A DNA stretch of 64,000 nt from Episyrphus balteatus (GCF_945859705.1 NC_079135.1:34521679-34585678), one strand, 5' to 3'. Counted from the first letter of the stretch, positions 25,936-38,800 are shown. Numbers and translations: made by a program. The notes: generated by a model not told the origin, from the sequence alone.

Positions 25936-26649
25936 ATAATAGGAATTTTGTTTTCATTAAACGTTGTGATTTTATGAAATTTGTTTATGGAAATCTTTAA
26001 AGATAGAGAGAACAATTATTATTTAGAAAAAAAAAATTAAATGGAGATCTAGTAAAACTGTTGTGGTTTCCTTATTTTGCTGAATTCACAATTAAATTTT
26101 CTCCACAAAAGACAACGATTTTTATTTCAGATTTCCACATTTTAGCTACTTACGATTTCAGAGATACAACGAAAATGAACTAACAGATTATATTAAAAAT
26201 TGCCATATTTGCCGAATTGTTTTTTAAAATTAATATTAAATTTTTTTTTAACACAACCAATTTTGTTTGCATAAATTCCATAAATTAAATGCTACCAAAA
26301 GATTCTCTAAGTAATTTAAAGAAAAAAAAAAAATATATGGGACAGTAATCTTCCATCGTTAAAGGGATACATGCAATTTTCTCCCACACTGACTTCAAAC
26401 ACAAAAAAATATTGTGGACACAACGGCAACACTCACAATATTTCAAAAGACATTTTTAAAAATCTAGAAGCTTATTTCTATATTTGTTAAGTTAAAATTA
26501 AGTAAATTTAATGAAGAGTTTTTGAAAAAATGGTCTTAAAACTCTGAATTGTGAAAAAAAAACTGTTATTAAAATAAATGTATAGGACTTTTTTTCAAAC
26601 TTTTTCGTAATAAAATATGAATTTATTTTAAAAAAATTTTTGGCCATAT

Positions 26650-27750
26650 ACAGGGTGTCCCACAGTCACCGCCCCAAATGAAAACCATGAATTCCTGAGG
26701 TCATTTTAAGTCGAAAAACTTAAGAGGTAATTTTCTCGTTTTCGTCCCGTTTTCGAGTTACCACGGTTTTTATGATTTTTGCGCTCTTGTCCTTTAACTG
26801 GCCTTATCTTTGCCAAACTACGTTTGATTTGAAAGATTTTTTTTACAACTAATCAAGAATTTACTACAGTTTAAGTTTGTCTCAAAACTTTTTTTTCTGC
26901 GGACAACCGTTTCGCCACAATTTTGCATCAAACACAATTTTCTTCGTTTTTTAAGTTGTTTTTTACACTTTCATATCATTTAAGTCAAAAAAACAAGTTA
27001 ATGAGTATTGATTTTTTGTGCTTTTTATTAAAGCCCAGTTTATTTTCATAAAAAAAAATAAGTTTTATTTCATAAAAAAGGCTACTGAAAGTAATTAAAA
27101 AAAATAAAAACACTGAGTGAATTAAAAAAAAAATAATTTTTAAATACAAAATTAATTTAAATGAATTAAAAAATTTTCTGAGCTTTATCTATTTGTTCTT
27201 TTCTTAACCACAATAGCTCAGAAAAAGTTTTTAATTCATTTAAATTAATTTTTTATTTAAAAATTATTTTTTTTTTCGAATTCACTCAGTTTCTTTATTT
27301 TTTTTTAATTACTTTCAGTAGCCTTTTTTATGAAATAAAACTAATTTTTTTATGAAAATAAACTGGGCTTTAATAAAAAGCACAAAAAATTAATAGTCAT
27401 TAACGTGTTTTTTTGACTAAAATGATATGAAAGTGTAAAAACAACTTGAAAAACGAAGAAAATTGAGTTTGATGCAAAATTGTGGAGAAACGGTTGACCG
27501 CAGAAAAAAAAGTTTTGAGACAAACTTAAACTGTAATAAATTCTTGATTGGTTGTAAAAAAAATCTTTTAAATCAAACGTAGTTTGGCAAAGATAAGGCC
27601 AGTTAAAGGACAAGAGAGCAAAAATCATAAAAACCGTGGTAACTCGAAAACGGGACGAAAACGAGAAAATTACCTCTTAAGTTTTTCGACTTAAAATGAC
27701 CTCAGGAATTCATGGTTTTCATTTGGGGCGGTGACTGTGGGACACCCTGT
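26650..27750. mobile_element. Near-perfect palindromic element, 535-bp arms, 30-nt loop
   Basis: It begins ACAGGGTGTCCCACAGTCAC and ends with the exact complement. The left arm is 26650-27184, the right arm 27215-27750. By eye the arms are about 95% identical, differing by scattered substitutions and A/T-run length. The flanks read ...CCATAT and ATATTA, consistent with a TA/ATAT duplication. No protein; open frames inside are mirrored on the opposite arm. The superfamily is not determined. Confidence 0.85.
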
Positions 27751-28262
27751 ATATTATCAGTTGAATTCCGAAGTAATAATTCATTTTGTTTAAGACTTTG
27801 ACAAACAAGACCTTTAAACATTCGCTATTTAACCTTCAACAATTAGAGAGAAGAAAAAATAACTTTATATTTAAATGTTCAACTTAAAAAATAAATACCT
27901 AAGTTAAATTTTTTTCAAAAACTTCTTTTAAAAAAGTTCCTCCAAAATGAAATACTTTTTAATTTTTTTTCACAAACTGTAATACATATTGACATTCCCT
28001 TTTATAATTTCAAATAATAATTAATATGGCCAAACAGTTTTGAGAAATAAATGCATATTTTATTACAAAAAAAAGTGTTAAAAACGACATGTGTACATTT
28101 TTATAATAGGTAGGTAACTTTTTTTTTTTCAAAATTCTGAGTTTTTCAAAAACTCTTCATTCAATTTACTTAATTTTAATTTTACAAATAGAAATGATTT
28201 ATAAATTTTAAAAATGTATTTTTGAGTAATTGTAAGTCTTTCCGTTGTGTTTCAATATTTTT

Positions 28263-28440
28263 ACTTGCTCTATAGGGCAAGTATTGGTTTCGTGTCAAAA
28301 AAAAAAAATTGAGGTTTTTGCGGTTGTGAGTCCATCTGTACACATTTCCACAGCCTAAACAGGTGGATGGATTTTCTTCAAATTTGGTACAGCTGATTTT
28401 TATGGAATTCTGAAAGTTGATTATTTTTGTTTTTTTTTTT
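28263..28440 (+). mobile_element. R1 element fragment (5' part)
   Basis: It starts ACTTGCTCTATAGGGCAAGT, identical to the R1 copy at 8742, and continues through GTGAGTCCATCTGTACA and GGTGGATGGATTTTCTTCAA. The GTCY core has been lost. It lies inside foldback copy B. Confidence 0.65.
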
Positions 28441-28787
28441 TATCCCGCTTAAAAAGTGTTTGAAGTCAATTTGTGAAAAAGTAACATCTATCGCTTAAAC
28501 GTCCCTCACTCCCATATATTTTTTTTTTCTTAAATTTCCTAAACAATCTTTTGGCATCAATTAAATTATGAAATTTAAACAAAAAATTTTTAAAATAAAT
28601 CTTTTTTTGTTCACAAAAATTTTCAACAAAATTTAAAAAAATCAATGCAGCAACATCGGCAGTTTTTAACCTATAGAGGTTAAAATATTTTCAATTACCG
28701 ACGTTTGAAAAATAAGATCATCAAAATCGGACCTATTCAGCCGGGTTCCCTAATATTACCATTTTTGTTTAGCTTTAGTTACTCCAA

Positions 28788-29128
28788 TAAATGGTTTGCT
28801 CCAATTTAAGGAATAATTTAAAAAAATATCCCAACTTCTACTTTTTCTCAAGAGTTGCAAAAGTTGAAAACGTCAACTCCGACCGAATGAATAAAAAAAA
28901 AATCTGAATTTGAAAAAGAATCCACCTTCGTGTGAACAAAATCGACCTAAATTGTCTTTTGCTCAGACTAAGAATTTTTAAGAACTCTCTAATCTATCTT
29001 TAATAAATAAATGAGGCATCCAGAATAATAAATGTGTCAAGTCCATTTGAAATTTGTGCATTAAAGTGAGCTTTGAGAAGCTCTTTCTCAGGAACTAAAA
29101 GAACTTTTGAAATAAAAGTTTCATAGGA
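28788..29128. other. Non-coding DNA
   Basis: AT-rich; no gene or clear repeat. Confidence 0.5.
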
Positions 29129-29500
29129 TCAAAAAAGTGGTTTTCGTCATGTCGTCCGTCGGTCTGTGCGTCTGTGCGTCCATCTGTACATCGAGATAGG
29201 GCCTAAACGGATGGATGGATTTAATTGAAACTTGGTACAGATGATTTTTGCGTAATACCCTAGGTCCATTTTTTTTAGTTTTTCAATATCTCTTTTTTAA
29301 AGCATACCTCCCATATACCGTTTTCGAGGTATTGCCATTTTCTCGAAAACGGCTCTAATGATTTTGATTAAATTTGGTGTACGTTATACTCTTATTGATT
29401 CTAACAAAACTGCGATTTTAGTTTTTCGCAAAAAATCCGGAGAACGGAAATATGGCGTTGCCGTTTTTCAAAAATGCGACCCAGTCGTGCATTTTATTTT
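29129..29500 (+). mobile_element. R1 element, 3' two-thirds
   Basis: It runs from ATCAAAAAAGTGGTTTTCGT through the GTCY-like core (29155-29180), GGATGGATGGATTT and CGAAAACGGCTCTAATGAT to the end GACCCAGTCGTGCATTTTAT, collinear with and roughly 90% like 8827-9442. Confidence 0.65.
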
Positions 29501-29936
29501 TTCATTCTATGTAAGATAAAACAAAACCTTTAATTTTTAAGACCACATTTCTATAGAAAAGTGGACTTGACCCATTATTATTGTGAACGCCTCAAATAGT
29601 GGTCATATTAGGCACTCAAGACAAGACTTAAGTTTCGTTTAAGCAAAGGGCTGGTACTGGTAGTGCCTTAAAGCAATGTAAAAGCGAAATAAAACAGTGT
29701 TTTTTAAATTTTTGAACTTATTAACTCTTGGCTATTTATGAAAACTATATGTTTTAGTCATTTTCTTTTTCTAAAATAGCTAACACGTCGATTGAAAATT
29801 GACGACCCCAGAATTTTTTAAGTACCAGTCTGGTTTCGATTCCCAGCCTTTACCACCAAAATAATTTATTTTTTTTTTTTGCGAGAAATAAGCAAAGCTT
29901 CCAAGAATATGATTCCCGTGAAAAAGTTCATCTGAG
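29501..29936. other. Non-coding DNA
   Basis: No gene. A fragment of the Harbinger-type MITE terminus (inverted CTTAAGTTTCGTTTAAGCAA) lies at about 29627-29646. Confidence 0.45.
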
Positions 29937-31049
29937 TAGAGCTGTAGCAAATCGTATGTATTCGTTACTAAAATGCGGGTATTCACTTCAGTAACGAGTA
30001 ACGAAACGTTACTTTCTATATAGTATCGTTACTCGTATGTTTCGTTACTGGGTTTCAGTACCAGTACGAAACATACGAGATACGAAACATACGAGTAACG
30101 ACACGATTCCAATTTCAATACTAAATCCGATGTATGAGATGCGAAACAAAGTGATACACACAGTTTGTCGCATTTCGCATCTCATATCCGTATCGTTACC
30201 GTAGTCATATAATGCTAACTCCAGATAGACTTTTGTCTCGATAAAAACATTATTGTCAAGGATCAATAAATCGTTGTGTTATGTGGCCAAAATATGCCCG
30301 TGCGCAACCAATGTGTTTATGGCGTTGGTGTTAATTGTCTTGAAATGTAGCTTAATAATGTACAAAATTATTTTGGTTTTTCAAAAAATTTGTTTATTTT
30401 CAGTGCAAAATTTTCAACACAAAAAAAAAAGCAGAGAAAACGAGGTTTGAAAATCACTCTCAAAGAAAAAATAAATGAAAAATTGTTCGACATGTTTGTA
30501 TTAAAGTTTTAATATTCCGAGATCTGCACGATGTACTTTTCAAAAAAAGGTCTTTAAAGAATTGTGATAAGATTACTGAAACAATATAAACATTAAATTA
30601 CCAATGTTTTGTCGAAAAATTAGGAAAAAATTCAAAAAAGTTTCCACGTTTGATTAAAAAAAAAATCGAAAAAAATTCAATATAGCTACCTTCAAACTCT
30701 TATAACATGAGAACGCCGGAACTAATTTTAATGTTTCTGGCCTTAAAATGTAGCTTAGATTATACAAATGCTTTTTGTTTTTTTTTTTTTTTAATTTTTT
30801 ACCCCCCTTTACCAACGTACGAAATATACTTAAAAAACCAAACATACGAAACGTATCAAATACATGAAATATACGAAATGTACGAAACATTCGAAGCATG
30901 CGAAAGTAACGAAAGTAACGAAACATACGAAACATGCGAAATATACGAAAAATACGAAAGTAACGAGTAACGATATTATTGATGCGGGTACTAGTATCAA
31001 AAGTAACGTACATGCGGGTACTCATTTTGTCGTTACTTTTACAGCCCTA
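29937..31049. mobile_element. Non-autonomous hAT element with perfect 8-bp TSD (CATCTGAG)
   Basis: CATCTGAG occurs at 29929-29936 and 31050-31057. The ends are TAGAGCTGTA and TACAGCCCTA (inverted, one mismatch). Both subterminal regions carry many copies of GTAACGA and ACGAAACATA, a pattern expected of transposase-binding repeats. An internal phrase (TTAAAATGTAGCTTAGATTA and its relative near 30340) is repeated directly. No transposase is recognisable. Confidence 0.82.
30830..30972 (+). repeat. ~10-bp subterminal repeats (ACGAAACATA-like)
   Basis: Around 14 imperfect units of ACGAAA(C/T)ATA and AACGAAAGT lie inside the hAT element at 29937-31049. Both strands are open by virtue of the repeat; the frames are not genes. 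Confidence 0.8.
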
Positions 31050-31057
31050 CATCTGAG

Positions 31058-32372
31058 TTAGACATTCGCACTCGGTGGTAAATTGTAGGTCCCTTCCATG
31101 CTTGTAAATTAATTACACGCACACAAGAATAGTTAAGAGTTGTCCCCTTGCTCCTTCATTGAATGTCGTGCCACAAATTTAACACTGACAAAAATGCAGG
31201 TAATGTTATTGCAAAACAGTGATTAGGTATAAGGTATAAGGCACTTCCTTGTATTAAAACTATTAAACTTGAAGTTTCAAAAACATTTCTCATTATTTTT
31301 GGCTTAACAAAATAAGAGGGTGAAATATGAAGTTACAATAAATTTCGAATTTCACAATGGAGAGAATTTTTTAACACTTAATATCCAAAAAATTCTTTTT
31401 TGAAATAATTATTCTAAAATAGTTTTGTGGCATTACTGCAGGATATACTCAAGCCTTAATTACCTTGCTTAATGCAAATAAAGTTTGTTGACATCACATA
31501 CATATATGTCCCTCTAAATGTTCCCTTTACTTGATTTGATGTTTTGTGGGAAGGCTTTGATCCGATTCAGTGATTAATTTGATTGACGATGTGTTGATAG
31601 AGAGACAAACTTGACAAAACGTGTTTTGCTTCAAGCATTTTGTCCTATAAAACACAGAGTTTAAAGCCTTAGTTCTTCTAATATCATACAAACAATGCAT
31701 AATCTAAATAACTTTATTCCCTAAATTAAGCCAATTTAATATATTCCCAAAATTATTTCCTATAGAATGTCTTCAATTGTCTCTACATAAAATATATACC
31801 TTATCCTCTTAAGCAACACACATTTTAAGATGTTTGCTTTAAGGCTTCAACTCGCTTTTCTATTAAAATAAACACCTATTAATAACTCTCCTTTCACCCA
31901 ATATTATATTCTAAATAGACAAAGTTATTAAATTGCAATTTATTCAGGGTCGTCCATTTGGTTAAAGCTTTGTTCTCTTATATCATATCTTAACCCTGAC
32001 CCTCAACCTCAAACCCAATCACTTATACAGTCAGTTTGTCGGTGTAGGTGGTTTTGATGTTGTCTACAAAATACCATCTTCAAGGATATAAATTGCCTTT
32101 CACATTAATCAAATCCAAAAAGGACCACACAAGTGGCAACTTGTTGATCCTTAAGCCTTTTGGTTATATTCAGTGTCATTCGGGAAAAATACAAATATAT
32201 ATATAAACCAATAAAACACACAAAGCCATAAATCTTTTAAAGGACCAAATTAATTTACCACCATCTCTCGAATATGTATTGATATTATCCTTTTGCATTT
32301 TGAAGTGCGTTTTTAGTCGTCTTAAGGATATTTTGAAATTTATTAAAAATTCATTTTTTGTATTATTTCCAG
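31058..32372. other. Unique non-coding DNA upstream of exon A
   Basis: No repeats with boundaries and no exon are seen. It ends in the pyrimidine-rich acceptor of exon A, so it is intron sequence of the axo-like gene if upstream exons exist. Confidence 0.6.
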
Positions 32373-32884
32373 ATCCAACATAAAGAGAGCTAAAGGACTA
32401 AACAACGCACTTCCACCAGTACGATTTAAAATGAAGCGTCGTCATGTAGCCTGGACGCTTTGCAACTTTCTAGTTTTAGTCAACTTATTATTCGTGTCCT
32501 CAGTACCTGCCGCAAATACAAATTCCATAGCAAGTGTCAATCCGAATGTGAATGTGAACAGCATTCCCGGCCCCAATACCAACAACAACAGCAACAATAA
32601 CAACAACAGCAACAACAATAGCAACAACTTGAATCCCAGCACCAACATAAGTAGCAGCAACAATACGACCAACACTGCCACCAGCCCATTAGTCAAGGAG
32701 AAGACCTATGAAAAGTGCACGGGTCCCGGTGATCCGGGTCCGTGTAAACACTACCTCTACAAATGGCGCTTTGAGCCCACAACCAACGAGTGCACCACTT
32801 TTATTTGGGGCGGGTGCGAGGGCAACAGTCAGAATCGTTTTAATACAGAAGCTGAGTGCTTGTACCGTTGCATTGGGGCACCAT
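32373..32884 (+). CDS. axo: axo-like exon A: 5' UTR end, signal peptide, Asn-rich linker, Kunitz domain
   Basis: The acceptor TTATTTCCAG ends at 32372. The next 58 nt are taken as 5' UTR and the ATG at 32431 follows TTTAAA (A at -3). This frame stays open back to the acceptor, so an upstream coding exon is not excluded. The start is chosen because the first ~28 residues form a signal peptide: basic KRRH, a hydrophobic core (residues ~13-22) and a likely cleavage after PAA. Residues ~29-90 are Asn/Ser/Thr-rich with runs of Asn. Residues 96-147 are a Kunitz domain with six Cys spaced 8-15-7-13-3; the family norm for the fourth gap is 12. The position after the second Cys, the inhibitor P1 site, is Lys, which suggests trypsin-type specificity if it is active. 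The donor is CCAT|GTAAGT at 32885. Confidence 0.93.
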
Positions 32885-35800
32885 GTAAGTTTTTGCAATT
32901 TGTCATAATTCCTCTTTCCCAGATCTGACGTTTCTCTCATTTGTGCGCACAGATACGTTGCCGCCATACTTGCTGCAGACCACGACAAAGGAGCCATCAA
33001 CAACGGAGCTGGCTGTTGCCGGCGGCAAATCGAACACTCCGCCGCCGAGGCATTACGATGATCCCTCGCATGTGCCAGTGCCGTTCGAACTACGTGGCCC
33101 CGAGTTGACTTTTGCCGAAACGGGACACGAGAAGACGTTCTTTTTCGCCAAGAACAACACGTTCATCCAGATGGACGGCGACATCATCCAGACTTTTCAA
33201 TTAAGGTAGGTAGGTATGAGAAAGGGCAGGTCTTTCGTATATGAGGTATGTGAGAGGGCTTAGGTATTTACGCGTGCATCGTTCGTCCTTTGTTGAAACT
33301 TTGAAGTGTTTTCCCAAAAGAAGCACTGTGTGGACTTTGGTTGGTTGGTTGTTGTTTAGCTTGGGGATGACGTAGGTATAGGTATGGATTAAAGGGACAA
33401 AATTAAACAAAAGCTTCTTGCCTGGTGGCTTTGATTGAAAGCAAGGACGATGATGCTGACGGATGGTAGAACAACATGTGTCACCTAGGAATAATTCTGT
33501 TGACATAGGAGAATTGAATTGGGTGGTTACTCTTGCTTTTGCCGGTCCTTTCTGTTGAAGGTACCTTATACCTAGATGGATACAAGGACACTCCAACGTG
33601 ACCAACCTCAGTAATTCTTACTCAAGAGAGATGGTTTCTCATTCTATATCTCTCTTTCTCTGTTGGAATCGAATCAAGTTGGCATTATGGTTACTTCGTT
33701 TTTGTGGAAATACCAAATTATAGATAGACATGCGGGCAATTGTGACAAGAATAATGAGTGATTCTGGTGGTGGTAGGAAAAAATAAAAAAAAAATTAAAG
33801 AAATCAGAAGGACATTGCATATGGAGAGGTATAAAGAGGATTATTATATCTGATTTGTCGTATTGTCGCATGTTGACGTGAAAGGCTCGTATTTTACTCA
33901 AGGTTATCATTATGATTGGTTTACATATTTTTTTTTTTTTTTTTTTTGTAGAATAAGGACTTATTACATAAGGAACGAAATTAATTAAGCAATCGTCTAG
34001 ACTTAGAAAAGGATACATAAGGAATAACGATGATATTGATATTTGACGAGAATAATTTTTAAAAATCGATACGGGCCATGATCACATTTATTTTTATTTA
34101 ATTTTTATATTAATACGGTCTTAAAAATTTTTTTTGTAGAATAAGGACTTATTACATAAGGAACGAAATTAATTAAGCAATCGTCTAGACTTAGAAAAGG
34201 ATACATAAGGAATAACGATGATATTGATATTTGACGAGAATAATTTTTAAAAATCGATACGGGCCATGATCACATTTATTTTTATTTAATTTTTATATTA
34301 ATACGGTCTTAAAAATTCAAAGGACCAAATTGGTATCTATTTACTCTCGATTGAATTAGGGAAGGTATAATGGTCGAAGAGCAAATAATGAATGGAAAAC
34401 AAATTACAGAAGGGTACGGTTACTGGCAAAGTTTTGTCAGTAGTCAATAAAATGGACAAAATAAAACTAAAATTTAAAATTTTCTCAAGAATTTGAAGTC
34501 ATACATTTTTTATGACTTCAGATTTAAGTTCAACATAATTTAGAAAAAATTAATTAAAAATGTTTGTATAGACCTTTAAGATTCATGGTTCTCATACATT
34601 CATATAACATATGAAACATTTTTGCGAAATTACAAAAAATTATTATTTTACATAAAGACAGATGTTGTGGTACTTACCTACTTTCTTTTAACTATACTTT
34701 ATGGTTTGTTTTTTCCAGTTGAGAATGGTACCTACTTTAATGACAAATTTTTCATGAGTTTATCAAATTCTTTTGAATTTTCGGTGCAATTTTACGTTTA
34801 CCTGTTGAAAAAATTAAATAAAAAGTAGGTATTAACGTAATATTATTTAGTTGCAGCAAAATAAAACGTCAAATTGAAAAATTTCTTAAATTCATATGAC
34901 AATAGCCCTTTGTGAGATTGCAATGTAGGGTTCTGTAGTAAAAGCACAAGATAATCTACTCATGATTAAAAAACCACCTCCAAGGGAAAGGGGCTAATGG
35001 ACTACATTGAATTAAAAATATTGTTCTTAATTTTATTTACTTTAACACCCTTCATCCTTAAACTTTAATTTCACGAAAATGGGTTTAAAAAGGGTAGGTT
35101 TTAGGTAAAAAATGTTCCACAAACGCGACACAACGCGACACAACGCGACAAAACGCGACACAACGCGACACAATGCGACACAACGCGACACAAAGCGACA
35201 CAACGCGACACAATGCGACACAACGCGACACAACGCGACACAACGCGACAAAACGCGACACAATGCGACACAATGCGACACAACGCGACACAACGCTACA
35301 CAATACGACACAACGCGACACATTTCACCAGAATCACCCAGTATTTTACTTCCACCAATCATGTACATTTTCAAGGGCGTTGTGAACCCTCAAGATATTT
35401 TTTGATCGGGCTGAGATTTGTTATTCTCTATTTTTATGACTAATGGAAGTTTCGCTCCACCCTAATATACAAATACATACTTTTTTAATTTAAATCGTTT
35501 GAGGAGTTTTCGTGAAATGTCATTTTTTTTTTTTGTCTTTCAAAATACTTTTGAATTTGTAACTACTAGACTTCAGCATCTTAGGCAAAGTAGAAACAGA
35601 GAGACGACCAAACCGACAGATAGACTAGAGACAGATTATATATTTTGGTTATCAGTTACCAAATACCTACCCAAAACTCGATGTTTGATATTTTATTATA
35701 CAAAAAATTCTTCTCTATTTAATTTAATTTTCTTCTTTTTCCTTTATTTTCTACCTTTCCAGATTGTGTCGTGAAATTTCCTTCCAATTTCGTACCCGTC

Positions 35801-38800
35801 TGCCGCACGGTCTTTTAGTCTATCACAATGTGAAAAATCCTGATGGAATTGATTTGGATCCTTACGCTTTGTATGTTATCGTTGAAAAAGGACAACTTAA
35901 AGTGGTGCATGTCTTTGGAAAGCATGCGACAAGTGTCACTGTCGGTGAGGGGCTGAATCGCAATGAATGGCATAGCGTAATGGTAAGTTGTAGTGTAGTA
36001 CTTTTATATAATATAACATTGCAAAGAATATAAATCGGCGCAACGCTTTCGCAAACTAAACAATGATGAAAAGAAAAATTGCAACTTTTCAATTGTTTCG
36101 AGTATATTCGAGTGTATATGTGTTGAAAAGAGACTCTGAAGACAATAAAGATGAACTGTTCGCATTTTTCTTTTCAACGCTCGGTGTGCTATTGCATTCT
36201 ATTTTTTTGTTCTCTGATAAGTCATTGATGGGGTATTGAGAAAAAGATAGTTAGACAGAACTTCGAAGTGCACAAAATAGGGGAAATACGGATTTTTAAA
36301 TGAAAGTTGGCATTTACTGTGTTCTTGATGATGTGCTACTCAAATCGATGAGAATCAACAAGAACGAATATTTGCACCATTTTAAAGTGAATAGAAATTA
36401 ACATAAGTTTTGAAATATCCAATTTAGAGAAAAAAAAAAAAAACACTGTAAATAAACAACGAATTCATTATTTTTGAAAAATAAACTTTTTAAGATCTAA
36501 ATGATTGAAATACTCATCGCTTTTTATTTCAAAATATTAAATTTTAGTTTTTTTTGTTTCTGTTGTTTTTAAAACAAGTTTTTTATAATTTTTTAAATAT
36601 TTCATAATTTCGTATATCAAAAAAAATATTAAACTTTTAATTTCAAAGCCTCATCAGACATAAAATCCAAATTTCCCCTATTTTTTCCGCAGAAAATGAC
36701 AATTTCTTCTCTTCTATACAACATCAGGAATTCATTTTATCCTTTCATCAAAACCTAATCAATTTCTATTCTTTTCGTTTCATTTCTATTTCGTTTTTTT
36801 TTTTATTCGCAGGTCCGTATCGATGTGCATGGTGCAAGATTAATAGCTCGCATTGACAATAGCCAAGAGGAAGTCTATCTGAAAGGACTGAATCACGACA
36901 CCAACTATGGCGTCTCAACGAATCTGCCCTCGGTTGTTCTTGTTGGCGGTAAGTTCTATCTTTCATTCTGTCTCGTTTTGGGTGTGTTGATGATGTTGAT
37001 ATCGTTGCAAGTCTTTCTTTCAAAATATATTTTTTGGATTTCTTGCTCTGCCCATCTTTGTTTTTGTATTAATGTTTTGTCAACACAGGCATAATGATTT
37101 GGTATTTATCACTGTGACACTTAATTAAGGTTTGAATTTGGATTGCTTTTTTTATTTGAAAAAAAGTGGGCTTGTCTCATTAACGCTTTGGAAATGATAT
37201 TTATTTTAAGTATCGATAATGGGCTCTTTCATAACTTATTATCGATAGGCTCTCAACACGTTCAGTTATTTTTTGTTTTTTATTTGATAATTCTGTCATT
37301 TATAAAAATTGGCACGGAAATGTTCATAATGTTTAGTATATATCATAAGAATAATCAAATATGTTTTGACAGTCGTATATACAGAAATAATTTAACATTT
37401 TGGTTAAATACTTGTTTTTTTTTTTTATTTTCTTGTATTCTAAAAAATGGGTTCACCCTTAAAAGAGATAAAATTTGGCCCTTAAATTTTTTTTTGTCGT
37501 TGTAATATAGCTATTTTTTTTTTTTTCGATTTTGATCACCACAAACATTAGAGGAGAATATTTAAGATCTTTTCCTCTGGTTTTTTTTTTTTTTTTTTGA
37601 TACAACCAATCTACAAAAAAATGGAACAAAATTACCCCCTGTAGTGTAAAATTGACGTAACTATTTGCAATGAAAACAGTATAGACAAAATGAATTGATT
37701 TCGACGAAGATGAACAAAATCGGAAAGCAATATCTTGCTAACCATTAGTCTAACAAAGAAGGTTTTGATATTCCAATTTTTTTCAAATACAAAGTCCTTA
37801 AGAGGACGAAGGCTGCGAAAATCGAAATTTTTTGACGTTTTTATTTGCATTTTTGATAATGTTTCGCTCGAAACTCTTGTCCAAAAACGTTCATTGAAAA
37901 ACCGAATTATACATATGTATACTTAGAAAGTTACTGTACTAAAAATTTAATATAATTTTTTTTGAGTCAAATTATACTTTTCAAAAGATTTTGGTATGCA
38001 GAGTTGAAACGGTATAGGTAAATGAAAAAAATTACTAAAGTAACTATTGCAAGATAAAAGTACATATTTATGTGCATTTTTACAAAAAGACATTAAAAAT
38101 GGGAGGAGCGTTTTTTTTTTTTTTTGTTTTAATTAAAATACAAAAATTCAAATGATTAGTACTCAAAACCAGAAATAAAATATAAATTAATATTTTGTTT
38201 TCAAAAAACTAACTAATTCGTCGGCCGAGTATTTTTTTTGTCGTAAACGCCAAAATGCACGTTTTTAAACTAGCAGGCTACGGCCACGTGATAAGCGGCG
38301 ACCTTGAGCGGCAATTTCAAAACCCTACAAGGGCAAAATATTCGATGAGTATTCGGCTCGCACGCGGGAGTCCCAGGTTCGATTCCTAGAAGTGCCAATT
38401 TTTTTGTATTTTATAATTACAAATAAAATAAAGTTGGTATGCCATAAATTTCAAAAGAATCCAATCACCAGTTTTGAAAAAAAATCAACATTTTTTCAAA
38501 AATCCAAAAATGCATTTCTTCAAAATTTTATTTTTGATTTATACTTCTTCTTCTTCTTCTATTTTTGATTTATACTAAGACTATATAAATGCATTTGTAT
38601 AAAAAATGTTGATAAAATTTAATAATTCGTTTGAGAGATATTCTGAGTTTAAAAAAAAAAAACGGTTCTATGACAGGTACCGTTAATAATGACTTTCGAA
38701 AAAATCTTTTTTTATTAAAAGATAGGTTCAAAAACTCACACTTATTTTTTTTTTTTTTTTTAATCGTTAAAAGAGTATTTGAGAAAATTATACATTTCTA

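Larger units (their letters stand above)
26190..28787. mobile_element. Foldback element copy B, carrying two insertions
   Basis: The right end GCCGGGTTCCCTAATATTAC ... AGCTTTAGTTACTCCA matches copy A; the left end has decayed, but segments such as ACGGCAACACTCACAATAT align. It is interrupted at 26650 by a 1.1-kb palindrome and at 28263 by an R1 fragment. Removing the palindrome rejoins a TTTTTGGCCATA...TTATCAGTTGAATTC stretch seen intact, inverted, in copy A (about 25355-25395). Confidence 0.6.
33206..35762 (+). other. axo: Intron B-C (2557 bp)
   Basis: GT at 33206 and AG at 35761-35762. It contains the 188-bp tandem duplication (33942-34317), the decamer array (35121-35322) and otherwise AT-rich DNA. 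Open frames in 33201-34018 on the minus strand have no recognisable product. Confidence 0.85.

Noticed and set aside
27350..27628. 92-residue minus-strand frame
   Set aside because: Lies in the arm of the palindrome and is mirrored, diverged, on the other arm; no domain.
35042..35443. Overlapping open frames on both strands with RHNATQ / CRVVSRCVAL repeats, or a CRISPR-like array
   Set aside because: They are produced by the 10-bp decamer array; no spacers exist, and every frame is open because the unit contains no stop.
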